A stretch of 64,000 bases of DNA, from the NCBI RefSeq assembly GCF_022829465.1, contig NZ_JAKSXZ010000040.1, positions 1 through 64,000 of the forward strand. Direction: 5' to 3'. Made by a program: the position numbers and the translations under genes. This DNA comes from Methylobacterium sp. J-067. GTDB taxonomy: Bacteria; Pseudomonadota; Alphaproteobacteria; Rhizobiales; Beijerinckiaceae. Positions within the stretch are counted from its first letter, which is position 1, and every line of letters begins with the position of its first letter. Positions 51,462 to 62,000 of this stretch are shown here, piece by piece. Below the pieces are notes generated by a model that saw only the letters and a program-made list of their open reading frames with translations, was not told the origin of the DNA and made no database searches.

Positions 51462-54400
51462 ATGCGGATCACTCGGCGCGCGCTCCTAGCCGCTCCCGGG
51501 CTGGCGATCGTCACGCCGGCTGTCGCCGAAAGCCTCCGGGTGGAGGCCACCGGGGATGGCGGCTTTCGCGTTCTCGGTGCCGATCCGAACTGGGAGCAGA
51601 CCGGAGCCCAGTTGCGCGCCGCACTTGGAGAAGGCGCTCGCGCCGATGTCGAGCCCGACGCGCAGCAGGTCTTGATTTCCGGGATGCTAGCGGGCGAGAC
51701 CCTGCGGCTGCATCTCAGGTTCGCCAGGAGCGGCGGCGCGCTCACGGTCGCAACGCGAGGGCGGCTCGGGAAAGTGCCTCCTTTCGAGGGGCGCCCGAGG
51801 CTGCTCCCGGTGCTGCTGGACGAGCGTGTCGCCGCAGGTGCCTTGGCCCGTGGGTTGGGCTTCGACCCAGGGTCGCCGACCTATCTGACACTCGACGCGG
51901 CCCTCGGGTGCCATATCGTCTGCGGGTCCGGGTTCGCGCTCGGCCACAAGCTGCACGCGAATGGACGCCTGCGCCTTTTGCCCGACGCGGGGGACGACGC
52001 TTGTCTCGCCGTGTTGGAGCCGCCGAAGATGAACGGCTGCCGGCTCCTCGGAAAGCGAGGCGCGGTCCCCTTCGTCCTCGAGCCAAGACCCGATCGGCTC
52101 TTGGTGGTGGCCGGCGAGGGCGGCGCACGCCGTCTGCGCCTGAAGGGTGGCGGCTCTCTCGTGGTCGCCGGGGCCCGCCTAAGCTACGGCTCCGGCAGCA
52201 CCGTCGAGTTCACGACCGCCGGCCACGCGACCGGAAGCTGGCGACTCGATCTTCTGCTGTCGCCTGGCGTCCAGCGAGTGGATACACCCGAGGGTCGCGT
52301 CGAGCTGAGCGCGTCCGGCAGGTCCGACATCGTTGCCGAGGGGGGCTTCGGGTGCGTGCGCACAGCGAGCGCCCGGGCAGTCCTGCGTCACGTCGCTCTC
52401 CGTCTGCCGCTCCAAGCCGGGGGACGCTGCTATGCCGACATTGGGCGGCTCGACTTCGCCGACAATACTCCGGTTACCCTGGCCGTCACGGCGACGGATG
52501 GCGTGGATCCCGCCGCGAGCCGCATCCCGCTGGCACCCAATGCCGGAGCGATGCGGCTCCGCCTGGACACGGGAGATCTCTGGGCCGGCCGCGACGCCGA
52601 CATGTTCCGCGCCCGCTTCTGCTTTCGTGGCCTCGATCTCGTCGTCCGCCGCCGCGCGCCCGTGCTGCGGCGCCGCTCCGACTCACGCGACGAACCAACC
52701 CTGATCGTCCGCCTGCCGCCGCAGCACGTGATGGAGCAGGCTTTCCCCCGGGTCGCGCCCGTTCTGCCGGGACGGGCCCTGAAGCCGGAGGAGCTGGCCT
52801 CCGCCTTCAACCGCGAAGGGCGGTCGAAGCTGGGCGAGGCGCTCAGCAAGGAAGCTCCCGAATTTGCGCGCTTCAGCGAGAAGTTCGTCGAGCGCTACAA
52901 CAGCCTCGTCAAGCGCCAGCGCAAGGTCGAGGAGGGCCGCCAGCCCCCCCGGGCTCCCTACCCAAGCTCCGAAACCGTCGCGCTCGAACGGATCTATATC
53001 GGTCCGGACGGCCTGATCACGCCGCTTGGCCACCGCGCCGCCCGAGAGACCGCCTACAGCCTTGCGCCCCTTCCGAAGCTCGTAGACATGCGCCTCGGGC
53101 TCAGCGAGATCCTGGTAAGCGACGTGCTACGGCGCAACGGGCGGCTCGACCCCAATCGCACCGACCCGAAAGCGGCCCCTGACGCCGCGCGCGCGCTTGG
53201 CGAGCTGCTAGAGGAGGCCGCCAAGCGCCAGGCCGACATGGCCCGCGTCCTGGCAGCCTGGCGCGCGTCCAACCCATCCGGTCCGATCCTGCTCGCCGAA
53301 TGGCGCCAGAACTGGCCCGACGCTTTGCGTCCAGGCGAGGCGCGCGACGGCCTCAAGGCAACGTTGAGCGCCGTGCCGCTGGCACAGCCCAAGCCCGATG
53401 TGGAGCAGGCGCTTCAGGACGGCTACCGGTCCGTCTCGCCCTCGAAATTGCCGGTTGAGACCCGGACCGCCGGGGAGACCCGCCTCGCCTTCACGCTGTG
53501 TGTGAAGCCGGGCTGCACGCTGCCATGGGCCCTTTCCACGCTGCTCGACTGGGGGACCATGGAGCTGCGCGTCAGCCGCCGCGCCGAGATGCGGGTTGAA
53601 CCAGTTGCAGCTGAAGCCCAGCCGTCGATTGAGCTGCAGCACCTGCTCGCCAGGCAGCTCGGCCTCGACGAGTCGAAGGTCATGAGCGAGCGCCTTGAGC
53701 GGCTGCGCTCCATGCTTCGCACCGGCCCCGACGAAACCGAGACCGCCATCGAGCTGCCCGCCCGCCTCATCCTCTCGCCTGATCGCGAGCACTCCCTGGC
53801 GCCAGCGAACGGTAAGCCGGCCGGCCAGGGGCGACCGCGTCCGCGCTTCCGGACCAGCGCTCATCCGCACGCCCGGGCGGGCCGCGTGCCCGTGTGGCGC
53901 GCCGACCTGCAAGAGGACCCTGGCGAGCCCTACAGCCTGCGCGCGATCCACACGCCGGACTACGAGCACGACGATGTGGACGGCAAGCAGCTCAGCGATC
54001 CCTTCCGCCATACCTATTATCGCGGACGTCAGGCCGGCAAGGCAGGTGGGCCGGTCTTCGCCCTCGACGACTTCGACCGCCGCCAGATCGTGGCTCTCTC
54101 CAGTCTGCACGGCTTGCCGGTGCTGGCGCGCCGCGGCGCTGGCGGCGTGCTGCAGACGAGCCAAGTCAGCCCGCCCGACAGTTTTCGCATCGATGATAAG
54201 CTTGTCCAAGAACAGGACCGCGAGGAGCAGGGCCTCTATATGCCGCGGGCGCTGCCCACGCGGCTTCTGCGCCTCTCCCCGCTAGGCGGCACGCTCGACC
54301 TCAACGCCCCCTTCGTGCCGCCCGCCCCGTTGCGCGCCAAACAGAACGACAAGGCCGAAATTTACGAGAACACCTTCGACGCCTACAGCCTCGAACGGGT

Positions 54401-57400
54401 GCGCATCTTCATCACCCTTGGACGCGAGGTCACGACGGAGGTCGTCTACAAGGGCTTCCTATACCCGCTCGGGTTTCGCGCCGCGCTGCTGAAGGTCACG
54501 GAGCGCCAGTACCTGCCCTGGCCCGCCACCTACGACCCCGACGTCGAGCGTTGGTCAGGTCCGCTCGCCTTCCAAGTGCAGCGCTACTTTATCCAGGTCT
54601 CGAACCCGGAGAAGACCTTCCCCGGCATCGCCCAGCCCTTCCGCGGGCGCGGCTGGCCGGCCCGTTCGCTGACCATGCTAACGCAGCGCACGCCCGACCT
54701 CTTCGATCCGACGCGTGCGATGGACGAGCGTGAGGAGGGCGCGACCTGGCGGGAGCTGTCGGACGGCCGCCTCGATCATGCGCAGCGCTCAGGCCTCGTC
54801 TTCTGGCCGCGCACGGCGGCGGGCGCGGCCGGCAACGTGCGCTTCCGCTTCACGGTGGACGGCCGGCCGGAGCCGGTCTCGATGCCGCTCATCTTCATCG
54901 ACAACCAAGCCGCCCATGATGCGCCGACCATGCGTGCGCTGCAGGCCTACTGGAACGACCCGGCGGCGCGCTCTGAGCAACCGGATACGAACGATACCCG
55001 CGCCTGGCAGGCGCTGCGCCGGATCGAGCATGCCGGCGTGCCGCGCCGCTACGCCGAGGAGGATGCCAGCGGCGACACCACATTCGAGACGCAGAGCTGG
55101 GAGGTGCGAGTCGACAGCCGCAAGGAGGTGCTGCTGCCCCATGGACCGGACAATCCGCTGCCGGCTGGCGAGCAATCGCCAACCGCGTGGCAGATGAACG
55201 CGGCGATGGAAAGCGCCGACGAGCCACCGTTCTATCCTCGCTGCCTCGAGGCGAGGGTCCATCACGACGCCGTCGCGCGCTTCACCGGCAATCCCCACAG
55301 CGGCATCGCGGTACGGTTCCTCGAAGACTACCTTGAGTCCGGTCTGCCTGTGCTGACGGGCGAAGAGCGCAAGGATAAAACCATCAACGAGATCGAGGCA
55401 TTACAAGCCACGATCCTCGCCGCGGAGCGCGCGGCCGCGAAGAACAACACGGACGGAAGGCCGACGCCGTCCGATCCGCGGCGCGAGGTGTTCCTGCGCA
55501 TCGTCGGAGACATTCCGCGGCAGACCATGGGCCGCAACGGCGAACGGTCGGCGGGCGTTGTGCGTCCGGAGATGGACTACCTTTTCATCGGCCGCAAAGG
55601 GCCGGTCGGCGGGAAGCCCCCGGAGCATCCGGGCGAGGCGCCGCGCGAGGTGCCGAATAAGGTCAAGCCGGACTTTGTGTTGCCGGACGCTCGCCTCTGC
55701 GGTCTCGTTAGCCTGCAGTCGATCCTCGCATTCGCCAAGGACTCCGCCGCCCCGCTGCTGCGCCAGACGGTCGAGTATGGCCTGGGCGAGGCCGTCGGTC
55801 AGGCCGACGAACTCACTAAGACGCTCGGTGGCAGCCTGCTCTCTGTACTGAAGCCGGTCATGGACCGCTTCAAGGAAGGAGGCGAGACCGGCGAATCGCT
55901 GCGCAATGCCTATCGCGGCGCCTACTCGGCCATGGGGCGGCTCGAGAAGGCGCTGAACGACATGGCGGGGCAGAACGACGCGGCTGGGAAGGGCATCGCA
56001 GGACTCCCCGAAGTCGCCACGGCCGGCCGCGAGCTGCGTGCCGAACTGGACCGGCTCGCCGCAAACCCGCTCGGACCGCTGACCGAACTCGGACAGAAGA
56101 AGCTTTCCGAGGTCAGAGACGAGATCGAGCGTGAGGCTCGCAAGCGCCTGAACGCCGCCATTCCCAAGATAGAGATCGATCGAGCACAGCTCAAACAGCT
56201 CCGCGACGCCTTCGCTCCCTTGGGCGAGGCGCTGCTCGCGCTCGATGCGGCGCTCGACCAGCTGCTGCCCCTGCCGAAGCCGGACGAGGCAAAGGCACTG
56301 CGTGACCATGCGGACCGAGCCTTCCGGGAGGCGACGCGCCGAACCTTCACTGTTTCCTCGGACAAGCTGCCGCCCAGCCTCGCGGAACTGCGGCGCGAAT
56401 GGCGCCACCAAGTACGGGCGGCACTCGACGCCGACTCCGCTCCCGGGGTTTCGTCCGAACGGCTCACGCAGCTGTATGACGCCATAGAGGCCAGCTTGGC
56501 CAAGTTCGACGGGCTACCGACACCGGTCGTCCTCGACCGCTTCTATCTCGCCCTACGAGCCTTGGTGAACGCCGACTGGCAAGGGGCGCTGCGGGCGCTC
56601 GAGCAAGAGGGCGTGCGCCGACTGCGGGCCTGGACGGGCTCGCAGCTCGATTCTGCCTGCTCGGCTGCGGGCACTAAGGTCGCCATCGCGGCCAAGCACT
56701 TGCGCGAGGCGTTGCTCGCCAGTGCCGTCCCAAAGCCATGCGTACCCGCGGTCTGCCGCGGGGATACTCCGCCGGCCCCCGCCGCCGAGATCTGTGCGCG
56801 CCTTTGGGCGCTGTGCGCGACGCCCGAGTTGCGCGGACCGGCCGAGGAGGTCGGGAAGACCCTAGCATGGGTCGACGCGGTCGTGTCCGGCTTCGGCCAG
56901 GGCGACCCATGCAAGCCGTCGCCCGAGGCTGGCGCGGCGCGGCTGATGGACGAATTGCGCCGGCTCGACGCGGCGCGCTGCGCCTTCGTCGCCGCCCTTG
57001 AGACGCTGCTGCTGGCGCTGGCTGGCGTCGCGTCGAAGACGATGAAGGATGCTGCTGCGCAGGAGGCGGCGGTGCTCGCGGCAGCGCTACTCTCGATGCT
57101 GCGTCCAAAGGACCCGGCCTTCACCAAGCTGCAGACAGCCCTTGAGCCGGCACTCGGTAATCAGGGCGCGGCCTCCATCGTGGAGGTGCTGCGCGAGTCC
57201 GGCCAAGCTGTCGCGGCAGTGCAAGATGCATTGGAGAAGGTGAAGGACGTGGCCGGCCTCGGCCAAGCGCTTGACCAGCTCGGTCCGGCCACCGAGCCCA
57301 CCCGTGCGCTGCGCGCGCTCCTCGTTGCCGGCCGGACTGCCGTGCAGGACATGCTGCTCGCTGCCGCGCTTCCGGCTGTGCAGGTGGCGGATGATGCGGC

Positions 57401-59036
57401 CAAGACATTGCTCGGTGCGATGGCCGCTTTCCTCGACGAGGCGCAGACGCTGCGCCAGAAGGCGCTGCCGACGCTGCGCCCGCTAGACCAAAGTCTCGGC
57501 CTGCGCGGGGATGAACGCCTCACTGGGCTGCTCTTTCTAAACCTTCTGCCTCCAGTGCCGGATGAACCCTCCGATCCCGTGACCGGGAAGGACGACCTCG
57601 ACCGGGAGCGTGATCGCATCGCCGCCGCTCTGGCCGGGGACGCCAACGTCCGTGCCGACGAACTCGTGACGACCGTACCGGCCTGGTTCTTATCTGGAGG
57701 CGCTGGGTCAAGCGTCGAGCAGATCCTGCGCGCGCTGGGCGACCGCCTGCTCGTTTCTGCCCGTCAGAAGCTGCTGCGCGTGCTCAACGTCGACGCGTTG
57801 CGCAACAAGCTGGAAACCGAGTTGGAGAAGCTGGTCCCGGCCCGCCGCCGCCTGGACTATGCCTGGACCGTGCCCGGGCCAGCCGGGGAGCAGGATCTCG
57901 GCGGCATCGTCACCTTCCGGGGCGGCGACTTCAGCGTGCGTGCCGAGGCCGTGCTCGACCTGCTGAAACCGACTGCGCCGGTCACCGGGCGCGTCGGCGG
58001 CACGATCGGCGACTTCGACATCGGGATCAGGGGAGCCGGCGCCAAGTGGCTGACGCTGTTCTTCAGCGGGATCCGGTTCGAGCAAGAGCTCGGCGGGCCG
58101 GCCCACGTCGAAGAACCGAAGCTCAAGAGCTTCAGGCCCGAAGGCAACCTCCTGTTCCTGGCGGGCCTCGCCGCCTATTGCAATCTGAAGGACGGGGACG
58201 CCGGAGACAAAGCCCCCGCGGGCGGCACACCGTTGCCGAACGGTATCTACACCGTTCCGCGGCCGGGGGGCGGGGCAGGACTGCGCGCCGGTTACGGCTT
58301 GAGCTTCGGCGCCCTTCAGATCGGCACCATGGCGGTGCTGGACGTGGTGTTCGACGCGCATATCGAGTTGCCGTTCGACGGGGATCGCGGGCACGCCGAA
58401 CTCTCGCTCTCGACGCCCGACAAACCGGCGACGCTCGTCTGCGCGCCCTACGGAGGCACCGCCTACGCGAAGATGCGCAGCGTCCCGCGTATCGGTCGGG
58501 CTGATCTCGCCACCGAGTTCGACGTGAGCTTCCAGTTCGGGGCCGCGGTCGCGATCAGCTTCGGTATCCTGCAGGGCTCCGGTCGGGTCATGACGGGCCT
58601 GCGCGTCTTCGACAGCGACAACGGACCCGGCTTCTCGGCACTATTCGTCGCCGCATTCGAGGGGCACATCGCCTGCTTCGGCATCGCCGCGAGCTTCGTC
58701 CTGGCGCTGAGCTACAAGCCCGGGACCGGCGGGAACAGGCTGACCGGGACTGCAGCGCTGACCTACAGCTTCTCGATCGGACCTGTGAAGAAGAGCTTTA
58801 CGGTCCACGTCGAACGGGATGCCGGCAACGGGCTGAAGACCGGCATGAACCTCCTGCCGCTCGACACGGATCAGCCGCGCGTGATGCTCGCCAACGCATC
58901 CCCAGGCGCGCCGCACTCCACGGCGCCCCGTGCGCGATTGCGATCTGACGTCCCGGGCATGATGCAGGACTGGCCGCGGTACTCCGCACGGTTCGCCAAC
59001 CCTCGCGACGTGCTCGGCAGGAGGCGACGCGCATGA
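51462..59036 (+). CDS. Giant exported protein of unknown family (2,524 residues)
   Basis: From the ATG at 51462 (GGGGGG just upstream) the N-terminus is a twin-arginine-like signal: MRITRRALLAAPGLAIVTPA with a VAES cleavage region. The frame remains open above that, but the signal would then be internal. Residues about 30-440 are beta-rich; about 440-1450 mixed with many Arg/Pro; about 1470-2010 is a long Ala/Leu/Glu helical, coiled-coil-like stretch; about 2125-2460 returns to alternating Gly/hydrophobic strands (ISFGILQGSGRVMTGLRVF, FSALFVAAFEGHIACFGIAA) like a beta barrel or sandwich. No enzyme motif recognised. Overlaps the next giant gene by four bases. Confidence 0.85.
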   Translation: MRITRRALLAAPGLAIVTPAVAESLRVEATGDGGFRVLGADPNWEQTGAQLRAALGEGARADVEPDAQQVLISGMLAGETLRLHLRFARSGGALTVATRGRLGKVPPFEGRPRLLPVLLDERVAAGALARGLGFDPGSPTYLTLDAALGCHIVCGSGFALGHKLHANGRLRLLPDAGDDACLAVLEPPKMNGCRLLGKRGAVPFVLEPRPDRLLVVAGEGGARRLRLKGGGSLVVAGARLSYGSGSTVEFTTAGHATGSWRLDLLLSPGVQRVDTPEGRVELSASGRSDIVAEGGFGCVRTASARAVLRHVALRLPLQAGGRCYADIGRLDFADNTPVTLAVTATDGVDPAASRIPLAPNAGAMRLRLDTGDLWAGRDADMFRARFCFRGLDLVVRRRAPVLRRRSDSRDEPTLIVRLPPQHVMEQAFPRVAPVLPGRALKPEELASAFNREGRSKLGEALSKEAPEFARFSEKFVERYNSLVKRQRKVEEGRQPPRAPYPSSETVALERIYIGPDGLITPLGHRAARETAYSLAPLPKLVDMRLGLSEILVSDVLRRNGRLDPNRTDPKAAPDAARALGELLEEAAKRQADMARVLAAWRASNPSGPILLAEWRQNWPDALRPGEARDGLKATLSAVPLAQPKPDVEQALQDGYRSVSPSKLPVETRTAGETRLAFTLCVKPGCTLPWALSTLLDWGTMELRVSRRAEMRVEPVAAEAQPSIELQHLLARQLGLDESKVMSERLERLRSMLRTGPDETETAIELPARLILSPDREHSLAPANGKPAGQGRPRPRFRTSAHPHARAGRVPVWRADLQEDPGEPYSLRAIHTPDYEHDDVDGKQLSDPFRHTYYRGRQAGKAGGPVFALDDFDRRQIVALSSLHGLPVLARRGAGGVLQTSQVSPPDSFRIDDKLVQEQDREEQGLYMPRALPTRLLRLSPLGGTLDLNAPFVPPAPLRAKQNDKAEIYENTFDAYSLERVRIFITLGREVTTEVVYKGFLYPLGFRAALLKVTERQYLPWPATYDPDVERWSGPLAFQVQRYFIQVSNPEKTFPGIAQPFRGRGWPARSLTMLTQRTPDLFDPTRAMDEREEGATWRELSDGRLDHAQRSGLVFWPRTAAGAAGNVRFRFTVDGRPEPVSMPLIFIDNQAAHDAPTMRALQAYWNDPAARSEQPDTNDTRAWQALRRIEHAGVPRRYAEEDASGDTTFETQSWEVRVDSRKEVLLPHGPDNPLPAGEQSPTAWQMNAAMESADEPPFYPRCLEARVHHDAVARFTGNPHSGIAVRFLEDYLESGLPVLTGEERKDKTINEIEALQATILAAERAAAKNNTDGRPTPSDPRREVFLRIVGDIPRQTMGRNGERSAGVVRPEMDYLFIGRKGPVGGKPPEHPGEAPREVPNKVKPDFVLPDARLCGLVSLQSILAFAKDSAAPLLRQTVEYGLGEAVGQADELTKTLGGSLLSVLKPVMDRFKEGGETGESLRNAYRGAYSAMGRLEKALNDMAGQNDAAGKGIAGLPEVATAGRELRAELDRLAANPLGPLTELGQKKLSEVRDEIEREARKRLNAAIPKIEIDRAQLKQLRDAFAPLGEALLALDAALDQLLPLPKPDEAKALRDHADRAFREATRRTFTVSSDKLPPSLAELRREWRHQVRAALDADSAPGVSSERLTQLYDAIEASLAKFDGLPTPVVLDRFYLALRALVNADWQGALRALEQEGVRRLRAWTGSQLDSACSAAGTKVAIAAKHLREALLASAVPKPCVPAVCRGDTPPAPAAEICARLWALCATPELRGPAEEVGKTLAWVDAVVSGFGQGDPCKPSPEAGAARLMDELRRLDAARCAFVAALETLLLALAGVASKTMKDAAAQEAAVLAAALLSMLRPKDPAFTKLQTALEPALGNQGAASIVEVLRESGQAVAAVQDALEKVKDVAGLGQALDQLGPATEPTRALRALLVAGRTAVQDMLLAAALPAVQVADDAAKTLLGAMAAFLDEAQTLRQKALPTLRPLDQSLGLRGDERLTGLLFLNLLPPVPDEPSDPVTGKDDLDRERDRIAAALAGDANVRADELVTTVPAWFLSGGAGSSVEQILRALGDRLLVSARQKLLRVLNVDALRNKLETELEKLVPARRRLDYAWTVPGPAGEQDLGGIVTFRGGDFSVRAEAVLDLLKPTAPVTGRVGGTIGDFDIGIRGAGAKWLTLFFSGIRFEQELGGPAHVEEPKLKSFRPEGNLLFLAGLAAYCNLKDGDAGDKAPAGGTPLPNGIYTVPRPGGGAGLRAGYGLSFGALQIGTMAVLDVVFDAHIELPFDGDRGHAELSLSTPDKPATLVCAPYGGTAYAKMRSVPRIGRADLATEFDVSFQFGAAVAISFGILQGSGRVMTGLRVFDSDNGPGFSALFVAAFEGHIACFGIAASFVLALSYKPGTGGNRLTGTAALTYSFSIGPVKKSFTVHVERDAGNGLKTGMNLLPLDTDQPRVMLANASPGAPHSTAPRARLRSDVPGMMQDWPRYSARFANPRDVLGRRRRA

Positions 59037-62000
59037 CCCCGGCGACACCGCTTCTCCACATCCTGCCGAACGGCACGCATCACCGGGCCAAGGACGGCTC
59101 CACGACGCTGCGGCTGCTGCTCCTGCTGTTGCCGGACAAGCCGCACGACCCGGCCGCAGGCGAGGCCGCCGTGCCGCCCCGGTGGCCGCTCGACGACTGG
59201 CCCAGCCGAGCGCATGCTTGGTTCGACGCGTTGATCGCCGCCGGGCGGGAGGTCACTCTTCATGACGCACGGGACGGCGCCGTCATCGCGACTGGCCGGA
59301 TCCGGTCCGCATCGCATCCGGTGCGCCCCCGCGATCTGCACCGGATCAAGGGGCTGTGGGATGGAGCCGTCGGCGGAGCGCCCGGCCTTGCCGAACTCCT
59401 GGGCGAGGCGACTACGTCCGACCTGAAGGTCACGACCGCGGAGGCCATTCCTGCGCCGACGCTGGAGGCCTCGCTTCTTCTGCCGCTGGAGTGTGCCCGC
59501 TCGGCGCTCGAGGCTGTGGGCGGGCCCAGCGGCCCACTAGCCGGGCGCCCGCCGGTGCGGCCTCCGATGCGTTCGCTCGCGGCGATCGGCCGGCCATGGC
59601 TCGGCATCGCCGCGCCCATGGTGCAGCTCGCCGCCGCCGGCGCCGACGTGCTCACTCCGGAACTCGCTCGCCGTCTCGCCGGTCCCCCAGACGTGGCCGC
59701 TTGGCTCGCGCAGCGCGCAGCCGGTGCGGAAGATTCCGCGCACCCATACGCCCGTCCCATCGAGCCAGAGGCGGTCGCGGCCGCCGCCCTCGGTCGTGGT
59801 GACGAGGATCTCCTGTGGCTGAGCGACCGGCTGCACGCCCTGCATTACGCCTCCGTGACCCTCCCGGCCGCCGACGACCCAGACCTGCCAGCACAGACCA
59901 CGGCTGCCGGCCGCCGGCTCCATCAATTGCTCGCGTCGCCCGCGCTGATGCGGCTGTTCGGGTGGGCGCGGGACGTGCTGCTCGAGGTCCCGTCCCTACC
60001 GGAAAGGGGGGAAACCGCGATCCGCTGCACCCTCTCGCCGGCCGCAGACGACCCCATGCCCCGGGCTGTCGCTGCCGTCCTCGATACCGCGACAGGGGGC
60101 TTCTTCCCGGCCGTGAAATCGGACTGGCTGCGCCTCACCGGGCAGAGCACCACCGACCCGTGGGCGAAGACAGGCCTGCGCGTTCTTTCCTCGAAGGACG
60201 GGCCCCGAGTCTACGCCGGTTCGATAGAGCCCGCCCTATCCACCGAGTCTGACCACCAGTGCCAGATCAACGGTCGCGCAACGCGTCTCGTCACCGGACC
60301 ACTGTCGCTGTTTCCGTTGCGCGATGCCAAGCCAGACGAGAACGGCACTGATGACGGAACGGTTCTCTTCGCGACCGCGCTCGCTGCGCCTCCGCGCCTG
60401 CATCTTGGGATCGATGCCCGGGACGGCACAACCACGTGGTACCCGACATCCGCCCGCACCGTCGCGCTGTCCGATCCCTGGCTGACGGGCGAGGACGCGG
60501 CGTGGCCCGATGCCGTGCTGCGTTCGCTGACGCCCGACTGGCTGCCTGCCTGGGAGCGCGATGCCGCCAGCGTGACCGACAGTACCAGCTACCAGGGACG
60601 CGGCCCGGACGGGAAAAAGCTGTGCGAAACCCGCGACCCCCGCCTCGCCGCCTATCACGGCGAGGATCTTGGGGCTCCTCCCAATGAGATGACGCCGGCG
60701 GACGTGAAGCATCGGCCGGCCGGCTGGCAGACGAACGACGTGAAGCTCGACCCGAGCCACGACCTGCTCGTCAGCCAGCGCATCGCCGTGGCGCCTAAGG
60801 CCGATCTCGCGCCACTCGTGTTCGGCTGGTCCTATCGCCTCGCGCTCGCCGAGCGGACCCTGGGTGGAGGTGGAGCAGGGCTCGAGCATGTCCGGCAGGT
60901 CCTGGCGCAGGGACGCAGCACGCTCGCTTGGCCGCCACCCGACCAGCCGGGCTTCCGCTTCCTGCGACACGAGCCGATTGCCAAGCCCGTTGTGCTGCTC
61001 ACGCCCGACACGCCGCGCGACGGTGGCCTTGAGCATAAGCTGCAGACTTCCGAACGCATGGTGTTGGTGCACGCGACCGCGCCGAGGGCGGATGATGCGC
61101 GCACGCTCGACCGCACATCGCGCATCCTGCTTGTGCCCGCGATCGCATGCGCCGCGGCGGCGCGGCACGACGTGTTCGACGGCGACGCAGAGCATACCGA
61201 GATCCGCGTGCAGGATGCACAACAGCGCTGGGTCAAGGTGCCGGTCAGGATCCCGCCACAGGGTCTGCGCGACGCGTTCATCGAGGGCGAACCCGCCGTC
61301 GCGGGTAGATCTGGCGTGAAGCAGCCCGCGCGATTCCGTGCCCGCCGCCCCGGCGAGTCCCATGAAATCCGCCAGTCGCCCTATTATCCCGATCCAGCCG
61401 CGGCGCTCCTCGTCATTCGCCTCGCGCATCCCCGCGATGGACACTGGCTGAACGAACCGCCGCTGGTGCTGCGCCTGCGCCCCCCCATCGAGGCGAAGAG
61501 TTCGGGCGCTTGGCCCGACGTAACACCGGTGCGCATTGACCTGGTTGCGACAAAGAGCACGACAGCCCAGCGCCTCGCCGATACCGGCTGGCACAAGGTA
61601 TCGGTCGGGTCCGCCCTGCGGTCGCGCGTCGTAACCGTCAACCTCGCGCCCGGTGAGGCTGTGAGGCTGAAGGCTTGGCTGGTGCCCGACGCAGCCGACC
61701 TTGCAGCGTGGTTCGACGTGGTCGAGCGATCCATTGCGCTGTCGCAAGCCGAGGCTAAGGCCTGCGCCGGCGTGGGCGCGGGTGGAGCGCTCGACGACCT
61801 CGCCGCTCTGATCGGCAACCGCGCCTGCGCCGACGGGGCAGCGGTCGATCGCGCCGCGGCCGCATTCCACGCGCACCTGCTAACCGAACCGCTGCCCCCG
61901 ATCGCCGATACGCTAGGGCTCGACCTCATCCATGCCTGCGACACCCCGATCCTGGCGCCGGCTTTTGTCCCGGGCACCGTCGGTCTCGCTCGGCCCGCGA

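Noticed and set aside
60236..61876. 546-codon open frame on the minus strand inside the second giant gene
   Set aside because: Arg/His/Gly-rich chance frame in very GC-rich coding DNA; the plus-strand frame spans the whole region and is coupled to its neighbour.
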